Counted from the first letter of the stretch, positions 43,094 to 56,365 are shown. The stretch: DNA of 64,000 bases from Ixodes scapularis (GCF_016920785.2 NW_024609880.1:49624296-49688295); one strand, 5' to 3'. Program-made: numbers and translations. The notes: generated by a model from the sequence alone, not told the origin.

Positions 43094-45746
43094 TTAACCC
43101 TTTACTGCACAACTTTTTATTTTTTCACAATTTTATTCCAGCAGAAGTAGAATACCACAGTTATCACAATACTATCACTAAAATAAATTTCAAAGTTTCG
43201 AAAAAATTTATATCGAAAAAAGATAGGTATGTTGCATATTTGCAACAAGATGGAAATAACGAAATATTTATAGCCGAATGCTAAAAATTTGTGAACCAGA
43301 GCCAAACTTGTATTTACAGACATCAGTGAGAGATGTGGCCTCATTTGCTTGTGTGATACAAAAGAAAGCAGTTATTCTTGCTTGTTGAGCACAGGTGAGT
43401 GCCACACTTAGAGCAGTAGCTCATACAAATGCCCTTGCATCCAGGAAACTTGCAACGCTGTCGCTTCTGACTCCAAAGCACCCAGTGGCCAACCTGAGCA
43501 TAGAAGTATGAACAGTGAGGTTTGTAACACAGATTAATTCGCCAGTGATAATACCTGATCAATCCTGACATCTTGAGGTGGACACGGTGCTGAAGGACCT
43601 CTTGTCTTCTTCAGCTGGATGCCTTGCTCCACGGACTCATTGCTGGGCCTTCCCCTTTTCTTCAGTTGATTTTTTCCTGCTTTGCAGAGTGACGTGGCGA
43701 GGTCCACCTTGAACTCTGCTAATGGCATGAGCTTTCGTGTTGGTTGATCGGAAGTAGTCTCGGCATTCCTCCTGTACAGCAGCCAGGCATTTACAGCCGT
43801 CAAGTCGAGAATATGAAGAAAAATACGAAAGTACCATTTCTTCGATCGGAGATGGGCGCGGTAGAGGGAGATCAGAGAGTCTAAGAGATCCACTCCTCCC
43901 ATGTGCTTGTTATAAGCGCCTATCACCGACGGACACGGTATGTCGCGCCTCTCCTTTTCTTTTTGGCTCCACCTTGGCGCAGTTAGGACAGGCTCTGCCC
44001 CAACAAAAATGGACAGCAAGGTGACGGCTCTGTTGTCTTGCCACCTTGTACACGACAGCTGAATGCCATCCAGGGTCGCTACCTTCTCTTCAAAGCTTCC
44101 CCTTCCTTTCTGTTTCATTTCCTTGTCAGATGGCATGCTGACACCCGTTACTCGGTTGATCCGGACTGTACCAATGCAGTGCACGGTTTCTTTTTCCAGG
44201 TACACCTGAAGGGTTGGACAGTTGAAGTAGTTATCGAAATACACTTTGTGGTGGACTCCTCTTGGGATTAACCTGCACAATCGAACAACAATGTTCCCGC
44301 TTGCTCCACAGTCAGGCTCTCCTGCACGTCTTGGGGCAGAGTTTTCTTGTCCCGTGTACAGTTCTAGCTTGTACGAGAAGCCACTTACTCCTGAGAGAAC
44401 AAATACTTTGTACCCCCATTTTTTTGGTTTCTGGGGACAGTACTGTTTCAGTGCACTTGCGCCTTTGAAAGGTATAATCTGTTCATCCACAGACAAGTGC
44501 TCTTCAAGCGGTATCAGCGACAACTGTTCATTTACAGCATCGACGAGCGGTCGTATCTTTGCAAGCCGGTCTCTATCAGGATCATCTCTTGGGCCGAGAG
44601 AGCTGTTGCCCACAAAGTGAAGGTTGTGCTTCAACTGTTCGAAGCGTGTCACCGTGAGGTGGTCAGCTACTTGGCTTACTCTGGTAGCTTCACTCCAGTA
44701 CCACCTAGTGTTCTTCAGCTGAATTATAGACATCCACATGCAGGTGCCTAGAAAAACTTCAATCTCCTCGGCACTGGTGCAGAGGGGCTTACTGGCATCC
44801 TTCTGGACTGAGTACAAATTGCTCTCATTTGCAATAAGCGAAATAAGAGCGCCTGGAAAGATGAACTTGAAGTATTGGAAAGGTGTTTCCAACTCTGAAA
44901 CTTCCTGCGGAAGCTCATTTTGTCCAGTGAACTTCACTGTTTCAGGATCCCGCATCAGGCTTGCATTCTTCCAGATAATTCTTCTCTTAGATTGAGTTGA
45001 TGACTGATCAGCTGGTTGGCTTGCGGGAGCTTCCTCTTCGTCAGAGCTTGTACTCGCCTCGCTTGAACTGGCACTACATTTTGCAGGGGGTTGGACATCT
45101 GGGGTACAAAAAATAACAGCGTCTCGTACAACTCATACAATGAGCAGTAAAATAAATAATTTGGAGAGAAATTCTACATTGTATAGGGGACTATCTTCCC
45201 TGGCGGTTCTAAGTGTGCTCTTTGAAAGCGTGAAAACAACCCTACAACTTTGCAATTGTGTGTAGTTACACCTGACGAAGGATGGTCTCTTCCGAAAATC
45301 TCTGTCAATAAAGCCTACACTGCTTCTAATTTTATTCTCTACGTGAAAAAAAGTTGGATTTCCAGAAAAAAACATTAACTTACAATCAGAGTCATCGTCA
45401 CTGCCGGAGAGCTCGCTGTCCTCACTGTCGGAAGGAATTCCACGGCTGTAAAACCGTTTGGGGTCCATTGTGTCTGCTCTACGAAGAAAAAACACCGTCG
45501 TGCACGTTGTTGCATCTGTGCAACATAGCTATTTTTTGCTTCCAAAGACAAACTTCGTCGATAATCTTAAGGTTTTTAGTATTTACATAATCAGCAGGAC
45601 ATTAAGTTGAGTCGCAAATTTGTTGTTTTGCATTACACTGTATAGAACGTGATATGCAGTAGTCAAGGCTTACCTGTGTCACTTGTTGAGCGTCCACGTG
45701 GTGGCTGTCACGCTTTAAATGAGACCGCAGTGGTCATCAGCGTTAA
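43094..45746 (-). mobile_element. piggyBac-like element, boundaries tentative
   Basis: The transposase gene fills most of this span. At the 3' side TTAA (43094-43097) is followed by CCCTTTACTGCAC, which looks like a piggyBac end (TTAA then CCC). On the other side TTAA at 45743-45746 is preceded by CCGCAGTGGTCATCAGCG, and TATGCAGTAGTCAAGGCTTA lies near 45655. Neither is a convincing inverse of the left end, so the right boundary is unsettled. Confidence 0.5.
43341..45468 (-). CDS. piggyBac-like transposase, intact, three exons
   Basis: Exons 45468-45384, 45098-43555 and 43493-43341 join in frame to 593 residues, close to the 594 of the Trichoplusia ni enzyme. Intron 1 (285 bp) runs T|GTAAGT to CCCCAG, phase 1. 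Intron 2 (61 bp) runs CAG|GTATTA to GCTCAG, phase 0. The N-terminus is acidic (SDSEDSELSGSDDDSD), as usual. Catalytic aspartates are D233 (LSVDEQIIPFKG), D317 (KVYFDNYFN) and D432 (HMGGVDLLD, with D435). Exon 3 gives the C-terminal cysteine-rich domain (RCKFPGCKG, CSKCGTHLC, NCFLLYH) that binds transposon ends. A basic KKRGRPS stretch precedes it. The family excises and inserts DNA at TTAA. No stop or frameshift is visible. TTCTTCGTAG just upstream of the ATG could be the acceptor of a 5' UTR intron. An active element, or a domesticated gene if the TIRs prove absent. Confidence 0.93.
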
Positions 45747-45761
45747 CTTATTTAAACTGTT

Positions 45762-45794
<33 letters not shown>

Positions 45795-46504
45795 ACGGGT
45801 GAGCAGGAGGGGTCAAGGAGAGGCTTAGAGCATAGAGTTAATATAATAATCTTGAGGAAGGTCCCATGTATTGGGGCCGCTTGGGAACGTCGAGGCATAC
45901 GCGCGGGCATCGGCCGTCCCAGTTGGCGGTCCCTGGCCGTAGCGCTGGCGACGCCTTGATATAAATGCGCAAAGGAACAGCAAAACATCACCCGTAGCGT
46001 CTGTACCTTCTTCTTTTCTAGCTTATTTTGCAGGAAAACACCGGAAATTGCGCACTGTATAAAAATAAATGAAGTCGACACGTGCTCGAGCAATTCGTCG
46101 CTGCAAAACGAACACTCTTAACTTTTCGTCTGCTTTCTTTCTCTGTTCTTCTGTCGCGTCGCTCTCTTTCTGGGTCTTTCTCTCGGTACCCCCCATATCA
46201 GCGCCCAGGATTTGCCGCGTTCTGCTCCCGCCTTTGCCTCCCCCCCCTTCCCTGGCTTCGAGCTGTCAGGATAACGTCGGCTGTCTCCGGGCCCAGATTT
46301 CATTTCGTCACGTGACAAAGGAACACGCCGGTGCCGCGGCGCCTCTGTCCTCCTGGGGAGACGCGGAATTCAATCAGGCGGGCATCTCCGCATTCTTAAC
46401 CCAAGTGGGAAGATGCCGACTGGACGAGGTATCGGGAGCCAATCGATGATTAGTCGGACCGTTACGTTATCAGGGTCCCTGCCTCTTGCACCAGGAAAGA
46501 AGAA
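45747..46504. other. Intergenic, nothing recognised
   Basis: Begins with a (TA)n microsatellite (45767-45794). Overlapping frames of 113-126 codons on both strands, unrecognised. Confidence 0.5.
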
Positions 46505-46960
46505 TGTAATAATTATTTATTCATTTATTTTCACTTAAGAGCTCTGGCAGGGACATTACATTACGGTGGGAGGGAGAGAGGAGGGAGGAGGGGGGACGGA
46601 ATACAAGAAAAAATATTTATGTCGTACATTAGCATGCAGATGAGAGCCAACATTCAACATTTCAAAATAAAGCATGCCTTTTTTTTTAACTTGCATGAGC
46701 CGAAACAGTCCTTCGTGCTTCTTTGGAGCACCTGCCAGTTTTAGAGATAGCTGTGGTTTAAACTTGGAATGGAACGCCCAAGTTGAGGCTCCATGCTTCC
46801 ACATATTCGACAAATTGAAAGTTCATAAGGCTTTTTTTTTGTAAAAAAACGCAGACAAAAAAAAAGAAGCTTGATTGGGTGTTTTAGTTTGTTTCTTCCG
46901 CAAGGGGTACATCTTTTTCCCTCTACCTTTAGCACGCATCCGGATAGTGCTTCCGTTGAA
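46505..46960 (-). other. Candidate retroelement 3' end (minus strand)
   Basis: On the minus strand the region ends in TGTCCCTGCCAGAGCTCTTA, then repeated AATAAAT units (46541-46510), as in many chelicerate LINE tails. Two short frames upstream carry a Cys-rich snippet (CTPCGRNK, SICRICGSM). No reverse transcriptase is visible, so this is only a 3' fragment if it is a LINE at all. Confidence 0.35.
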
Positions 46961-48044
46961 GCCGATTACTCCTGTAACTCAACGGCGACGGATTCTCCAC
47001 ACATAGGTGAATAGCGCGAAGCATTTTTGTTTTCCTTTTATTGAAAGGACGTGTGTTGATGCGGTGGAATACTTTACGCCGTGAAGAGAAGAAAACACCG
47101 AAACGCTGAAGACACTTAAAACTGCTTACGTGTAGAAATGCGAAAGCATTATAGTCCCGCGGGTGAAATGTTTTCGAGTAATATTTCTACACGTGTTAAA
47201 TTTGTTCCTGCCGGTATTGTATTCGGTGTGTGTGTTTGCGTGTTCGCTGGCCTGCTTCCTCGACTGCGGCGTATTTGCATGGAGGGTCACGTTTACCTGC
47301 GGAAGCCGCCGTAGATATAGACGCTGCTGTCGGTGTCGAGGCCGCAGATGTAGACACGGTCGCCTCACACTCAATCCATCGCACGAAGCACACCGCGAGC
47401 ACGGATGAAGTCCGAACTGCTGCTGACGCGCCGGAGGCAGCGCGCCGCGTCTTCCTTTTGCACACGGCGCTCCGCCGGTGACATGACGCTCCCGCAGGCG
47501 CGGTGCCCCCGCCGGCTTCGTGGCCTCCGTGACGAAGCATCTGCGTTGCTGTGCTTTTCTTTGTGTTTTATTTCTGAGGCGCGTCCGCTTTGACCTTGAA
47601 CGGCCCGCGCTTGATGCCGTATTTTAATGACCAGCTTTCAGGCACAACGCCGACGTCGCCGTTTCCTGTAATGTAACATATAAAGCTTTTGCCTTAAAAA
47701 AAAATAATAAAGACACAAATGGCGCGCACTCTGGGAAATTTGAAGCGTAAAGCACTTGGGAGAGCCAGTCGCTGCAATCCACTGAGGAAGCTCGAAGACT
47801 GACGTGGCTAAAAATACGTTTAGATATGGGATTGAGCAATGGCGGACAGACGTTGTGGCGCGGACTTTCGAAAAAAGGTCGGGAAACAAAAAAACCTTTG
47901 CGGGCAAGTAAAGCGCTCCAGTTTTCCGAGAGTGTGCGAAGAGTACACAGACAGTACAGATCTCGCGATCTATGTCTTCATTGGGCGCATGGGCGTTATG
48001 CACACGCGAAAAATTACAGCCGCCATTGCTGACCTTCTCTTCTC
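46961..48044. other. Intergenic, nothing recognised
   Basis: GTAGAAATGCGAAAGCATTA near 47133 and its imperfect inverse AATATTTCTACACGTG near 47180 suggest a small MITE E-like remnant. Frames up to 121 codons overlap on both strands. Confidence 0.45.
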
Positions 48045-48260
48045 TTATACAGACACCAAGCCAGCGAAGCGAGCGTTGAGAGAAGGCGTTGACGAATTTC
48101 CACGGAGGCCAATGCTGGGCAGAAGGACGCGGTAAAATCTAAGATGGCGATGACCTGCCCTGCTGTGTTCATGATGGAGTGAAGTGAGCCTAATAGGTGG
48201 AAGCAAAAATCGAAAGTCGATTATGGCGGCGCCCATGCACAGCTGCAGCAGAGCCTGCAT
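48045..48260 (-). repeat. Dispersed repeat I, copy 2
   Basis: Inverse of the 29358-29490 repeat: GCAGCTGTGCATGGGCGCCG at the right end, then a matching pyrimidine-rich block. This copy extends further, to about 48045. Confidence 0.68.
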
Positions 48261-50280
48261 AGATTCCTAGAAATGAGTTTGGCTTCTTCGTTTCACCATG
48301 CTTCTAATAAAAACATACGATGCATTAGTACAAACAAGTCTTTCTAATTCCTTTTTTTTTTTATTTGGAACTTGACTAGTAGTTAAAATAGAGTGAAACG
48401 GGTGGTTTCGTATTTTGTTTTATTGCCTCCGGTGAACAGACCATGTCCAAGGCTGCTGTGCTAAGCTACCTCCGAAGTATCTCCGGAATGAACATCATTC
48501 TACTCGTTCTTAAGAATGTGGTGGGAAAGCGGAAACGATTTTAATCCTCATGAGAAATATGTTAGTCTGACTTTTAAGTTGATTTTCGTGGCCTTACTTT
48601 CTCACAATATACGAGAGAATAAAATTTCTCTGAGACCTCCTTTTAAGAAAAGAAATGTAATTCACTGATCTGTCTTCACTATTTCTGTCTGTTTAACGCT
48701 ACGTTACTCTTACCATATGCATATATATTTTCATAACCGTAAAGAAACAAACAAATCGGAGGCATTGCCTGCAGCTTAGCGGTGCGGCCTCCTGCACTCG
48801 AGTTGTTTTTGAATGAAGCTTCTTGCTGCAGCGTAAAAAGTTTGAGACAGGCAGTCGTTTAGGGACGACTTAAATTACTAAGCTTTCTACTGTCCACAGA
48901 AGAGAGCTTAGTAACCCAAGTCTCCCAGGAAAGGATAAAGCAGGAACATGTCAGGCTGTCGCATGTCCCTGCTGAATCTGGGTCACCTTGATGAAGGTCA
49001 ATCCTTCAATTTCCTCTGAGAGGGCGGAAGCATTACGGGCATCTCCTTACTTAAATACTGTCCAGCAAAAAAAAAAAAAAAAAAAGAAGAAAAAAAAAGC
49101 TTAAGGGCGAATTTGATCTTCTCGTCGATTAAAACCTTTTCACTTTTACGGTCTAACGTCTCTGCACTTGTTTATGTGTATTTCAAAGTGTTTCGGACCA
49201 ACACAAAAAACAGAAAAAAAAATGTTTTTGGTGTCTCATCCTCCGTGCCCTACTCGTGCCCTCTTCAGTGCGTAATGTGTTTGAGTTTCGGATTACACAT
49301 TTGGCGATTGCCGTAAAAGATTGAACGAAACTCGTTTCACTGAGCTGAAAAGAAATTATAGTTGGCAACCCGAGACTCAGCAGGGTCGCGTTCTTTGGTT
49401 CCACCAATTTATTTCCTTCAGTAATTAAAATTTTTTTGCTATGATTTTTTTTTTTTTTTTTTTTTTTACTGCGATAGCTGTTAGTGCCTCTCTTCGGGGA
49501 AATATGCACATGTACGAAGGCAGAACACCACTCTACAGCAGAGACACTGAACTCTCTCTCCTCGTCGTCCCTCGGCAAGGCTCTCTCTCGCTCCCCCCTC
49601 TAGGCCTCTAGGGCGCCTCTATTCTTGCTTTGGCGACGCTCTCCCTTCTTCCTCCTCTCCCCCTCCCTCTCCGTCAGCCGCCGTTGCGAAATACCCACGT
49701 GGCGCGCTGTGTCAACACCACCTAGAGCTGGCTGTGTGCGGACACGCTGCCTCGCCTCCCCACTACTGCCGCCCAAGTTCCGTCGTGCACTTTCCACGCT
49801 TATACAGAACCGCTCACTAAAGTACTTTCGCTTCTTCCACCGCAGGCGCGGTCACGAGCGCTCCCCGTTCTGCAAGAGTGTTTCAACCAAAATGCAAACG
49901 AACATCTTTGTGCCTTTTTTTTTAACACACGCAACATCTCCCACAATCGTTTCACCCAAAGTACACATCCCCTCTCGCACGTCTCCTACATCAATAGACT
50001 TATTCCAAAACTCGAAGCGCCTCATCGCGGCGTGATGGCACGTTATGCATTGCGGGAATCAGTGGTCAGGAAAACACATACGCGCTCCACTCCTGTCAAG
50101 CAGGTTCTCAGAATGCAACGTGCGCGGTGACGGATTAATGGCGCTAGTATATTCCACCGAAAGCAAAGAACCCATTGCTAACACTGTACAGCACACTGGC
50201 TGAAAGCAAATCTCCTTTAACATGCCTTTTCACAGCACAGCAGCTACCGCTGTCAGTCGCAGCTTTACTTGTGTGGTCGT
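48261..50280. other. Intergenic, nothing recognised
   Basis: AT-rich, with A19 near 49067-49085 and T21 near 49446-49467; a CT-rich stretch spans 49565-49680. Frames up to 136 codons there are low-complexity. Confidence 0.5.
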
Positions 50281-50440
50281 TTTTTTAATGCGAAGACATT
50301 AACTGTCTCATGGGGCGAGCTGACGTCATCAGTTTGAAGCGCGAAAACGGCCCCTAGTTTCCCTGATCCCAAGGGTCCCATTGGCTGGCGCTCACGTCAG
50401 TTTCAACGATCGCCGCCAGATGGCGCTGCGTGTCCGTGCC
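50281..50440 (-). mobile_element. MITE E, copy 2 (partial, inverted)
   Basis: AATGCGAAGACATTAACTGT, TCTCATGGGGCGAGCTGACG, AAACGGCCCCTAGTTTCC and TCCCATTGGCTGGCGC are the reverse complement of the right half of the 42135-42425 copy. Confidence 0.7.
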
Positions 50441-52629
50441 GCCAACGCGCCGATAAAACTAACCGCCGCAACCCTATGCCACGACGGGCCCCGCGCCGAT
50501 TAAAACGGACACGTTGGTGCGCGCTCGGAGGCTTTTGCTCGTCTCGCCGCCGACCAACATGGCCACATCCACATTGTCGCCGTTGCTTCTGCTCGTCTTG
50601 ACGAACATGGCGCCGCCTCTAACGCATCGTCGGGCATTCACAACGCATTCACAACTCATAACAAGTGCTTAGGTGTCTTCCGATTTTTTTTTTCTTTTCC
50701 CCCTGGTACTGCGAGACTTTAAAACTGCCCTAATCCTTCCGAGTTTACTAGCCGTCATGCTTCAAGCCTCATGTAAGCACTTCCACTATGTTGACGCTTG
50801 TTTTTCGTGAGTTGTATCAACAGAGAGTTTTCGTAGATCGTTTTCGCCGTCCCGCAATACTCTCCGCAATCCGCTACGATCCCCGGAACTCTACAGTCAA
50901 GGCCATTGGCGCGCAGGCGCAGTAGCAGCTGCCTCGTTGCGGAGGGCATAGCGCAGGGGGAAACGCGGTCTAACGAAAAAGCCAAAACACGACAGCCGAT
51001 GTCGAGCGCCATCTAATAGCGCGCCGAGAAAGGGGGGGGGGGGGGGGGGGGGGGGAGAGAGGGCCACTATTGGCCCTCTCTTTCCCCCTCCCCCTATTTT
51101 ATTCACAACGCTTACACACACACCGCCATCTTGGTAGCGGCGAGAAAACGAAACCAGTGCCCCGACCGGCAAAGGCCCCGTGTTAACAAGTGACCGCGCT
51201 TGGTGCGAGAGATGCGATGCCAACGCGTTGCTGCGTTCAGCTGCGGATGCAGCGATAAACCTTCGATTCGTGCGTGACGTGAACGCAAACGTGAACAGGG
51301 TTCATTATTTTTCTTTTTTATTTTTATTTTTCACTTGAGACGCAGCTGTTGACAAAAGCATTCGGTGAGAACGCGAAGAAACATGCGGACGTTATCGCGC
51401 GGCGTGAAGCCATTTACAACTATTGAACTGGGTCCCAACCTTTCACGAAGTTGTACCGAATTTTAGAAACGTGCCAATAGTTGTTCGAATCGAATAGCGC
51501 TGCGTAATTCATAGCCTTGAGAGTGTAAGGGAAGCCAAGACGACCGATTATTTCAACAGTGCAGAAGCTAGGGATGACGCCGCGCTATTAGATTTGTACC
51601 ACTATTCATTCGCACAACCGTACCAAATTTGCTTCTGAAGTTTTTTAAATTTTTATTTCGTATGCACGTTGTAGTGTCGTCCTGCGTTTTTCTTGATGCG
51701 CAAGCGGCTCAATGCATGCGGACGAGACCAAGGCTGTTAAGCGAGGCAAAAATATGACAGTTTTAGTAGTGTACGCCGCCAACCTATAATTGAAGATGCG
51801 TATGGTTAACAGTGAACAACAAAAGCTGAAAGCACCACAGACAGCCCTCATTTTAATGTCATATATTTAAAAAAAAAATTAATTACTTTCGAAAGCCAGA
51901 AAAGAAGCTCATTGCTTTGCATCAATTTCTATGCACTTGTTCTGGCGTCGGTGAACGAGGTTTGTAAAACACTTTTTAAACTAAACAGGACAGTTTGTTG
52001 ATATAATATTCTTGAATTTTTAAAGGGCGATAATGTAGAATAAGAAACATAGCAGACACGAACGACGCATTTGTTTGCTCAACACTTGCAGAGACGACTT
52101 AGGCTCATCGCAGGTGCTAAAACTGCGATGTCGGCGGCGGGGACGTCGAATGGAGCAACATGGGCTGTGCCAACTTCATTTCACAATCTCCTTTTTTTTT
52201 TTTTTTTTGGTTGCAGCCGAGGTAATAATTTTGTTTAGTGCAAAGATGCTCGGGGAGTAGTTTTCAGAAATTCAATGCGGTTATTCTGCCAGGGTTGAAC
52301 AAATCTTAGTTAATAGTGCAGTATCCGTCAATATTGTCTCGAGGTTAATGCGATCTGAAACCGATTTGAGCCCTTTGCAACGCCTGAGAAATATTGCCCA
52401 GGGCACAATTTTCTTTAGAAAAACACACAGCTTTCCACCAAAAAAACCTTTGCCAGTAACAAAAAAAGAAGAAAAAAAGGTTTGAGTTGCATGTATTGGC
52501 GTGGAGCAGTCCGCCTCTAAACAGTACGACTTCGCGCGTAAAAATAATAAAATCAAATCAAAAATTAGGTGTGTTTAGAGATGAAAGGCATGACCGCCTA
52601 GTCCTTTGTCCACGTTGGGTGATCGAAGG
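50441..52629. other. Intergenic, nothing recognised
   Basis: Contains the G24 tract at 51032-51055 flanked by an inverted AGGGGG.../CCCCCT pair, T18 at 52192-52209 and a stray TIR-like ACAGTTTTAGTA at 51759. No credible gene. Confidence 0.5.
51032..51055. repeat. G24 homopolymer
   Basis: Twenty-four consecutive G. The following AGAGAGGGCC...GGCCCTCTCT pair can form a stem next to it. Confidence 0.9.
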
Positions 52630-52960
52630 TAAGAAAACAAAAAAGCTCGAGGTACATCTAACCACTTCCTATGAGTTGTGAATGCGAAAGCATGCACGCC
52701 GCTCTTCCGCTGCCTTCTGTAGTCTGCTTCGCACTTGCGTCGACGCTCGAGCCGGTCGAGCGCGCTTGCTGACCTTGGGCGTGGAGCCGCTGCCTCGCGG
52801 ACACGCAGCGCCATGGGGTAGCGGTCGTTGAAAATGACGCGCAGCGGCCAATGGGAGCCTCGTCGACGGGCGCCAGCCAATGCGACCGAAGCCGAAATAC
52901 ATCAGCTTTACTCCGCTCCTTTGGATAGGGGAAACTAGGTGCCGTTGTCTAGACTTTTTC
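52630..52960 (+). mobile_element. MITE E, copy 3
   Basis: AAGCTCGAGGTACATCTAAC, GTGAATGCGAAAGCATGCAC, AGCGGCCAATGGGAGCCTCG and GCGCCAGCCAATGCGACCGA follow the order of the 42135 copy, with an extra ~50 bp in the middle. The right terminal part is lost. Confidence 0.75.
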
Positions 52961-55159
52961 CGTGGTTTCATAGCTGAGCGCTGGCTTCACTTGGAGAAAG
53001 GATTTTCACGACGCCTCTTTGCGCGTCTGTATCACGGGCGTCTGAATGAGCCGCAGCAGACTGTTGCAGCGAAGTGGCGTAAACGGGGGAGGAGGTAGGT
53101 TAAAACGCGCCCGGCGCCTTCGACGTAGCCTTCAGCGAAACATCTCGGAGACAGTGTCCCGCGTTTTGCTTGTTACTTACAAATTGAAATTGTGAACGTC
53201 CTCGCCGCCAGTTTGATTATCTCTGACGGTCGCGGGGGCCTAATAAGACCTTGTCAGCGTAGATAATTCCGTTTCATCGAACGACGCTGAAGAGGTTTGC
53301 TTCCCTTCAGTGCCATTGCTCTTCCTGTCTTGGGCCGATGATCCTTCCCTCTTTCCGTTGCGCCGTAATATCACTAAAGAAACTAAGAGCCAACGTTGCT
53401 CATCGACAACAACTCGAACAATAAAACAATTCGAACAATCCTATAGCAGTAGCGCCCGTTCGCAGACCTGTTTTGCTGTCGTAGTGGCGTATTAAGGGCA
53501 AGAACTAGTAGGACTATATAGAAGTCGCGGAGGCATTCCACGGTCGGATTTTGTGCGCGGAGGCATTTCGGAAAAAAATTTGCAATGGCCCCAAAAATGG
53601 TGCATGGATGAAAAATAAGATTCCTTTATGAATCCGCCACGTGTCACATTGCATATGATTTCCAGAAAATGTGCTGATCGTTGAAAACTCCACAAATAGA
53701 TTTTCATTGCATTTACTAAAATGTCTAAACCACGCTTTTTTGCGTCACTGCGCGTCACTTTTGCCTTAGGGTAGGTGATTAAGAAAGCAAGATATCTGCA
53801 TTTCCAATCCAAGCATTCCGTGCGGGAGTTTGTCACGTCCACTTTCATTGGGGCAGTATGGCCTTCGGTGATGTCACGCCGCTAAGCCTGACATTAACAA
53901 TGACCAGTTTCAGTGATTTTCCATATCCATGAGACACAGCAAGTTCCAGACTGGCGGATCTAATTTGACGCCCGCTGGACGCGTCCACTCTCTGATAAGA
54001 TTCAGTGGCTTTTGTGTAACAGTGTTCGTATTAAGCGTATTCGTATTAAATGGCGAGTTGCCCCTGCAGGACTTTCATCGGCAAATTCCAGCTTATACGC
54101 GTCTGGCTACAGACATCTTCCCTGGCATCGATCGCGTCAGAAGGCGACAGGGCGGTCTTTACCAATCAACGAAGCTTCAACCATCCTTTTCCGCCATTGT
54201 GATTTCGTCCGAAAAAGGGCGGAAATGTGCGCGAGGCAGCGCCGACAGGGGGCGGGGAAAGCGAAGAAGGGCTGTTACCAGCTGTCGGCTCTGTGTTTCC
54301 GCCAATATGAGTGATGCCTTTTCGAAACAAGGGCTACAACAATAACGGCAACAACAACAACGACAACAATAGCGACGACGGTTAGAAACCAAACGCCCAC
54401 GACTCACCCAAATGCAAACGGGAAAGCACGCGTGCTCTTTTGTTTGTTAAAGAGAACGGTGTGACTTTTTTTTTTTTTTTTATCACTTAGAGAAAACAGA
54501 TCTTGTTGAAAGGCACGGATCGTTGTTTTGAGCCCGCCGCTTTTTTTTCCCCCTTGTTCAGTGAACGCCCATGGCTTGTTTTCTTATTTTTTTTTTTGTT
54601 TTTGTTTTTTTCGTATCATGGCAACAAGCGCGGCCCTCTTCTATTTCATAGGTGAGCGGTGCCGCGTTTGGTTGGACGTAACCAATCGCCTTTAGTGCTC
54701 GTCTCATTTTTCAACGTCCTCCGATGCTCGAGTAATAAGAGCAGCCCATATGAATAAATCGCTTTTTCTCCACTTTCGATACAACGAACGAAACAATACA
54801 ATCGTTCATAGGCAGAAACATAGCGGGAAAATATCAAAATATGTCTGCATCTCACCAAGTTCGCGCGTGCGGCGGTATAGAAGCGCCAACCAAACTTAGG
54901 AACAAAACAAAATGCGCCCCGCTTTGCCCGACCACTGCAGTTTTGCGTCGTTTCAATGGCATTCTATCGCGCACGCGTCCTCCTTTGTTCCCGCCGTTTG
55001 CTTTCTACCTTTTTACTCGCGCACAGCCGCTGAACCAGATTGAAAGTCCCGAATAAAAATGCTGACCCGATATCGTTTCGAAGCGACGACGCGAAACGCG
55101 CTCAGCGCGCATCTCTTCTTGCCCTGCAGGCAGCAGTGATAAGAACACGAGAACAGAAG

Positions 55160-55192
<33 letters not shown>

Positions 55193-56332
55193 ACTGCTGT
55201 TCTTTCTTCTCCACCCCGTTTCATCTGACGGTGGACTGTACCTGACGCTACGAGCCATCGCGGCCAATCGAGTTAGTGTCACGTGACCTTGGTGAGGGTC
55301 GGAGCGGCACGTGGGGCGCCTGGTCACGGGACAGACAATGAAAAACAAAGCGCACAAGAAATGGAGACACATGAAAGACAAGTATACAACACGCGAGCGC
55401 TCTTTTCTTTTGTTCTGTTCCTTCTTTTTCTTTTGTCCTTAATTGTTTTTGTGAGTTTTGTTTTTGTTGTTGTTATGCCCGAGTTCTACTAGTGCGCAAA
55501 TAAAAACAACAGACAACGACAAGCCTCAAACACGTGCGGCAAACACTTGGGGGTACATTTTGGCGGGGATTGAGTCTTTCGATGATCGTGAAGTAAGTAC
55601 GAGTGATTGCGAGGATGTCAAGGTTACCTCCGCGTGCATGATGCACGTGTTTGAGAGGCCGATCTCACCAGCCCGTTTGACAATGCCACCGTAGCCGCAA
55701 TGCATCGAGGGAACTTTAGTCTTTCGGCACGTGCCACAACCTCGCTGGAACTCTGCCTATGTGGAGCACGAGGCGGCACGAGCCCTACTGTGCACTGCTG
55801 TCTTTCTCCTACCAACTAAAGTTATGGCGGCGTCACGCTTGTGCCGAACGCTTAGTGAGATCGGTAAATTAAGGCTTGTCGGTGTCTGCTGTTACTGCCT
55901 GTCGCTCTAGTGAGACTCGAGCATCACGTACCAACTCTTCAGCGCGCCACGTGATACGCACTCAGCACTGGATTGGCTAGAATGGCTCGTGCAGTCCACT
56001 GCGGTCCATCGTAAGCTGCGACGGAGTAGAGACGCGGAAATAAATCTGCATGTACGAGGATCGAGGCATCGAGAAAAATCGCGCATAAAAAAAAACGAGG
56101 CGAGATCGACGCAGATACCTGGTGAAGGCGGGGTGGAATCACAACTAAAGCAAATAAAAACTCAAAGAAGAAAGAAAGAAAAAATAGCAGGGAGGTATCT
56201 GGTTGCCGCCAGAATCGAGCCTGAGCTAGACAAACTGCGCCACTGGAAATGAAAGCGAGATTTCGGGTGTCGGCACGGTGGTTGGTGCTTGCCACTTCTC
56301 GAACTATACGAGTCGCTTTTGGTAACAACGTT

Positions 56333-56365
<33 letters not shown>

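Noticed and set aside
44038..44620. Plus-strand frames of 77-124 codons
   Set aside because: Antisense shadows of the piggyBac transposase.
55005..55381. Frames with glycine or proline runs
   Set aside because: Produced by the C31 tract.
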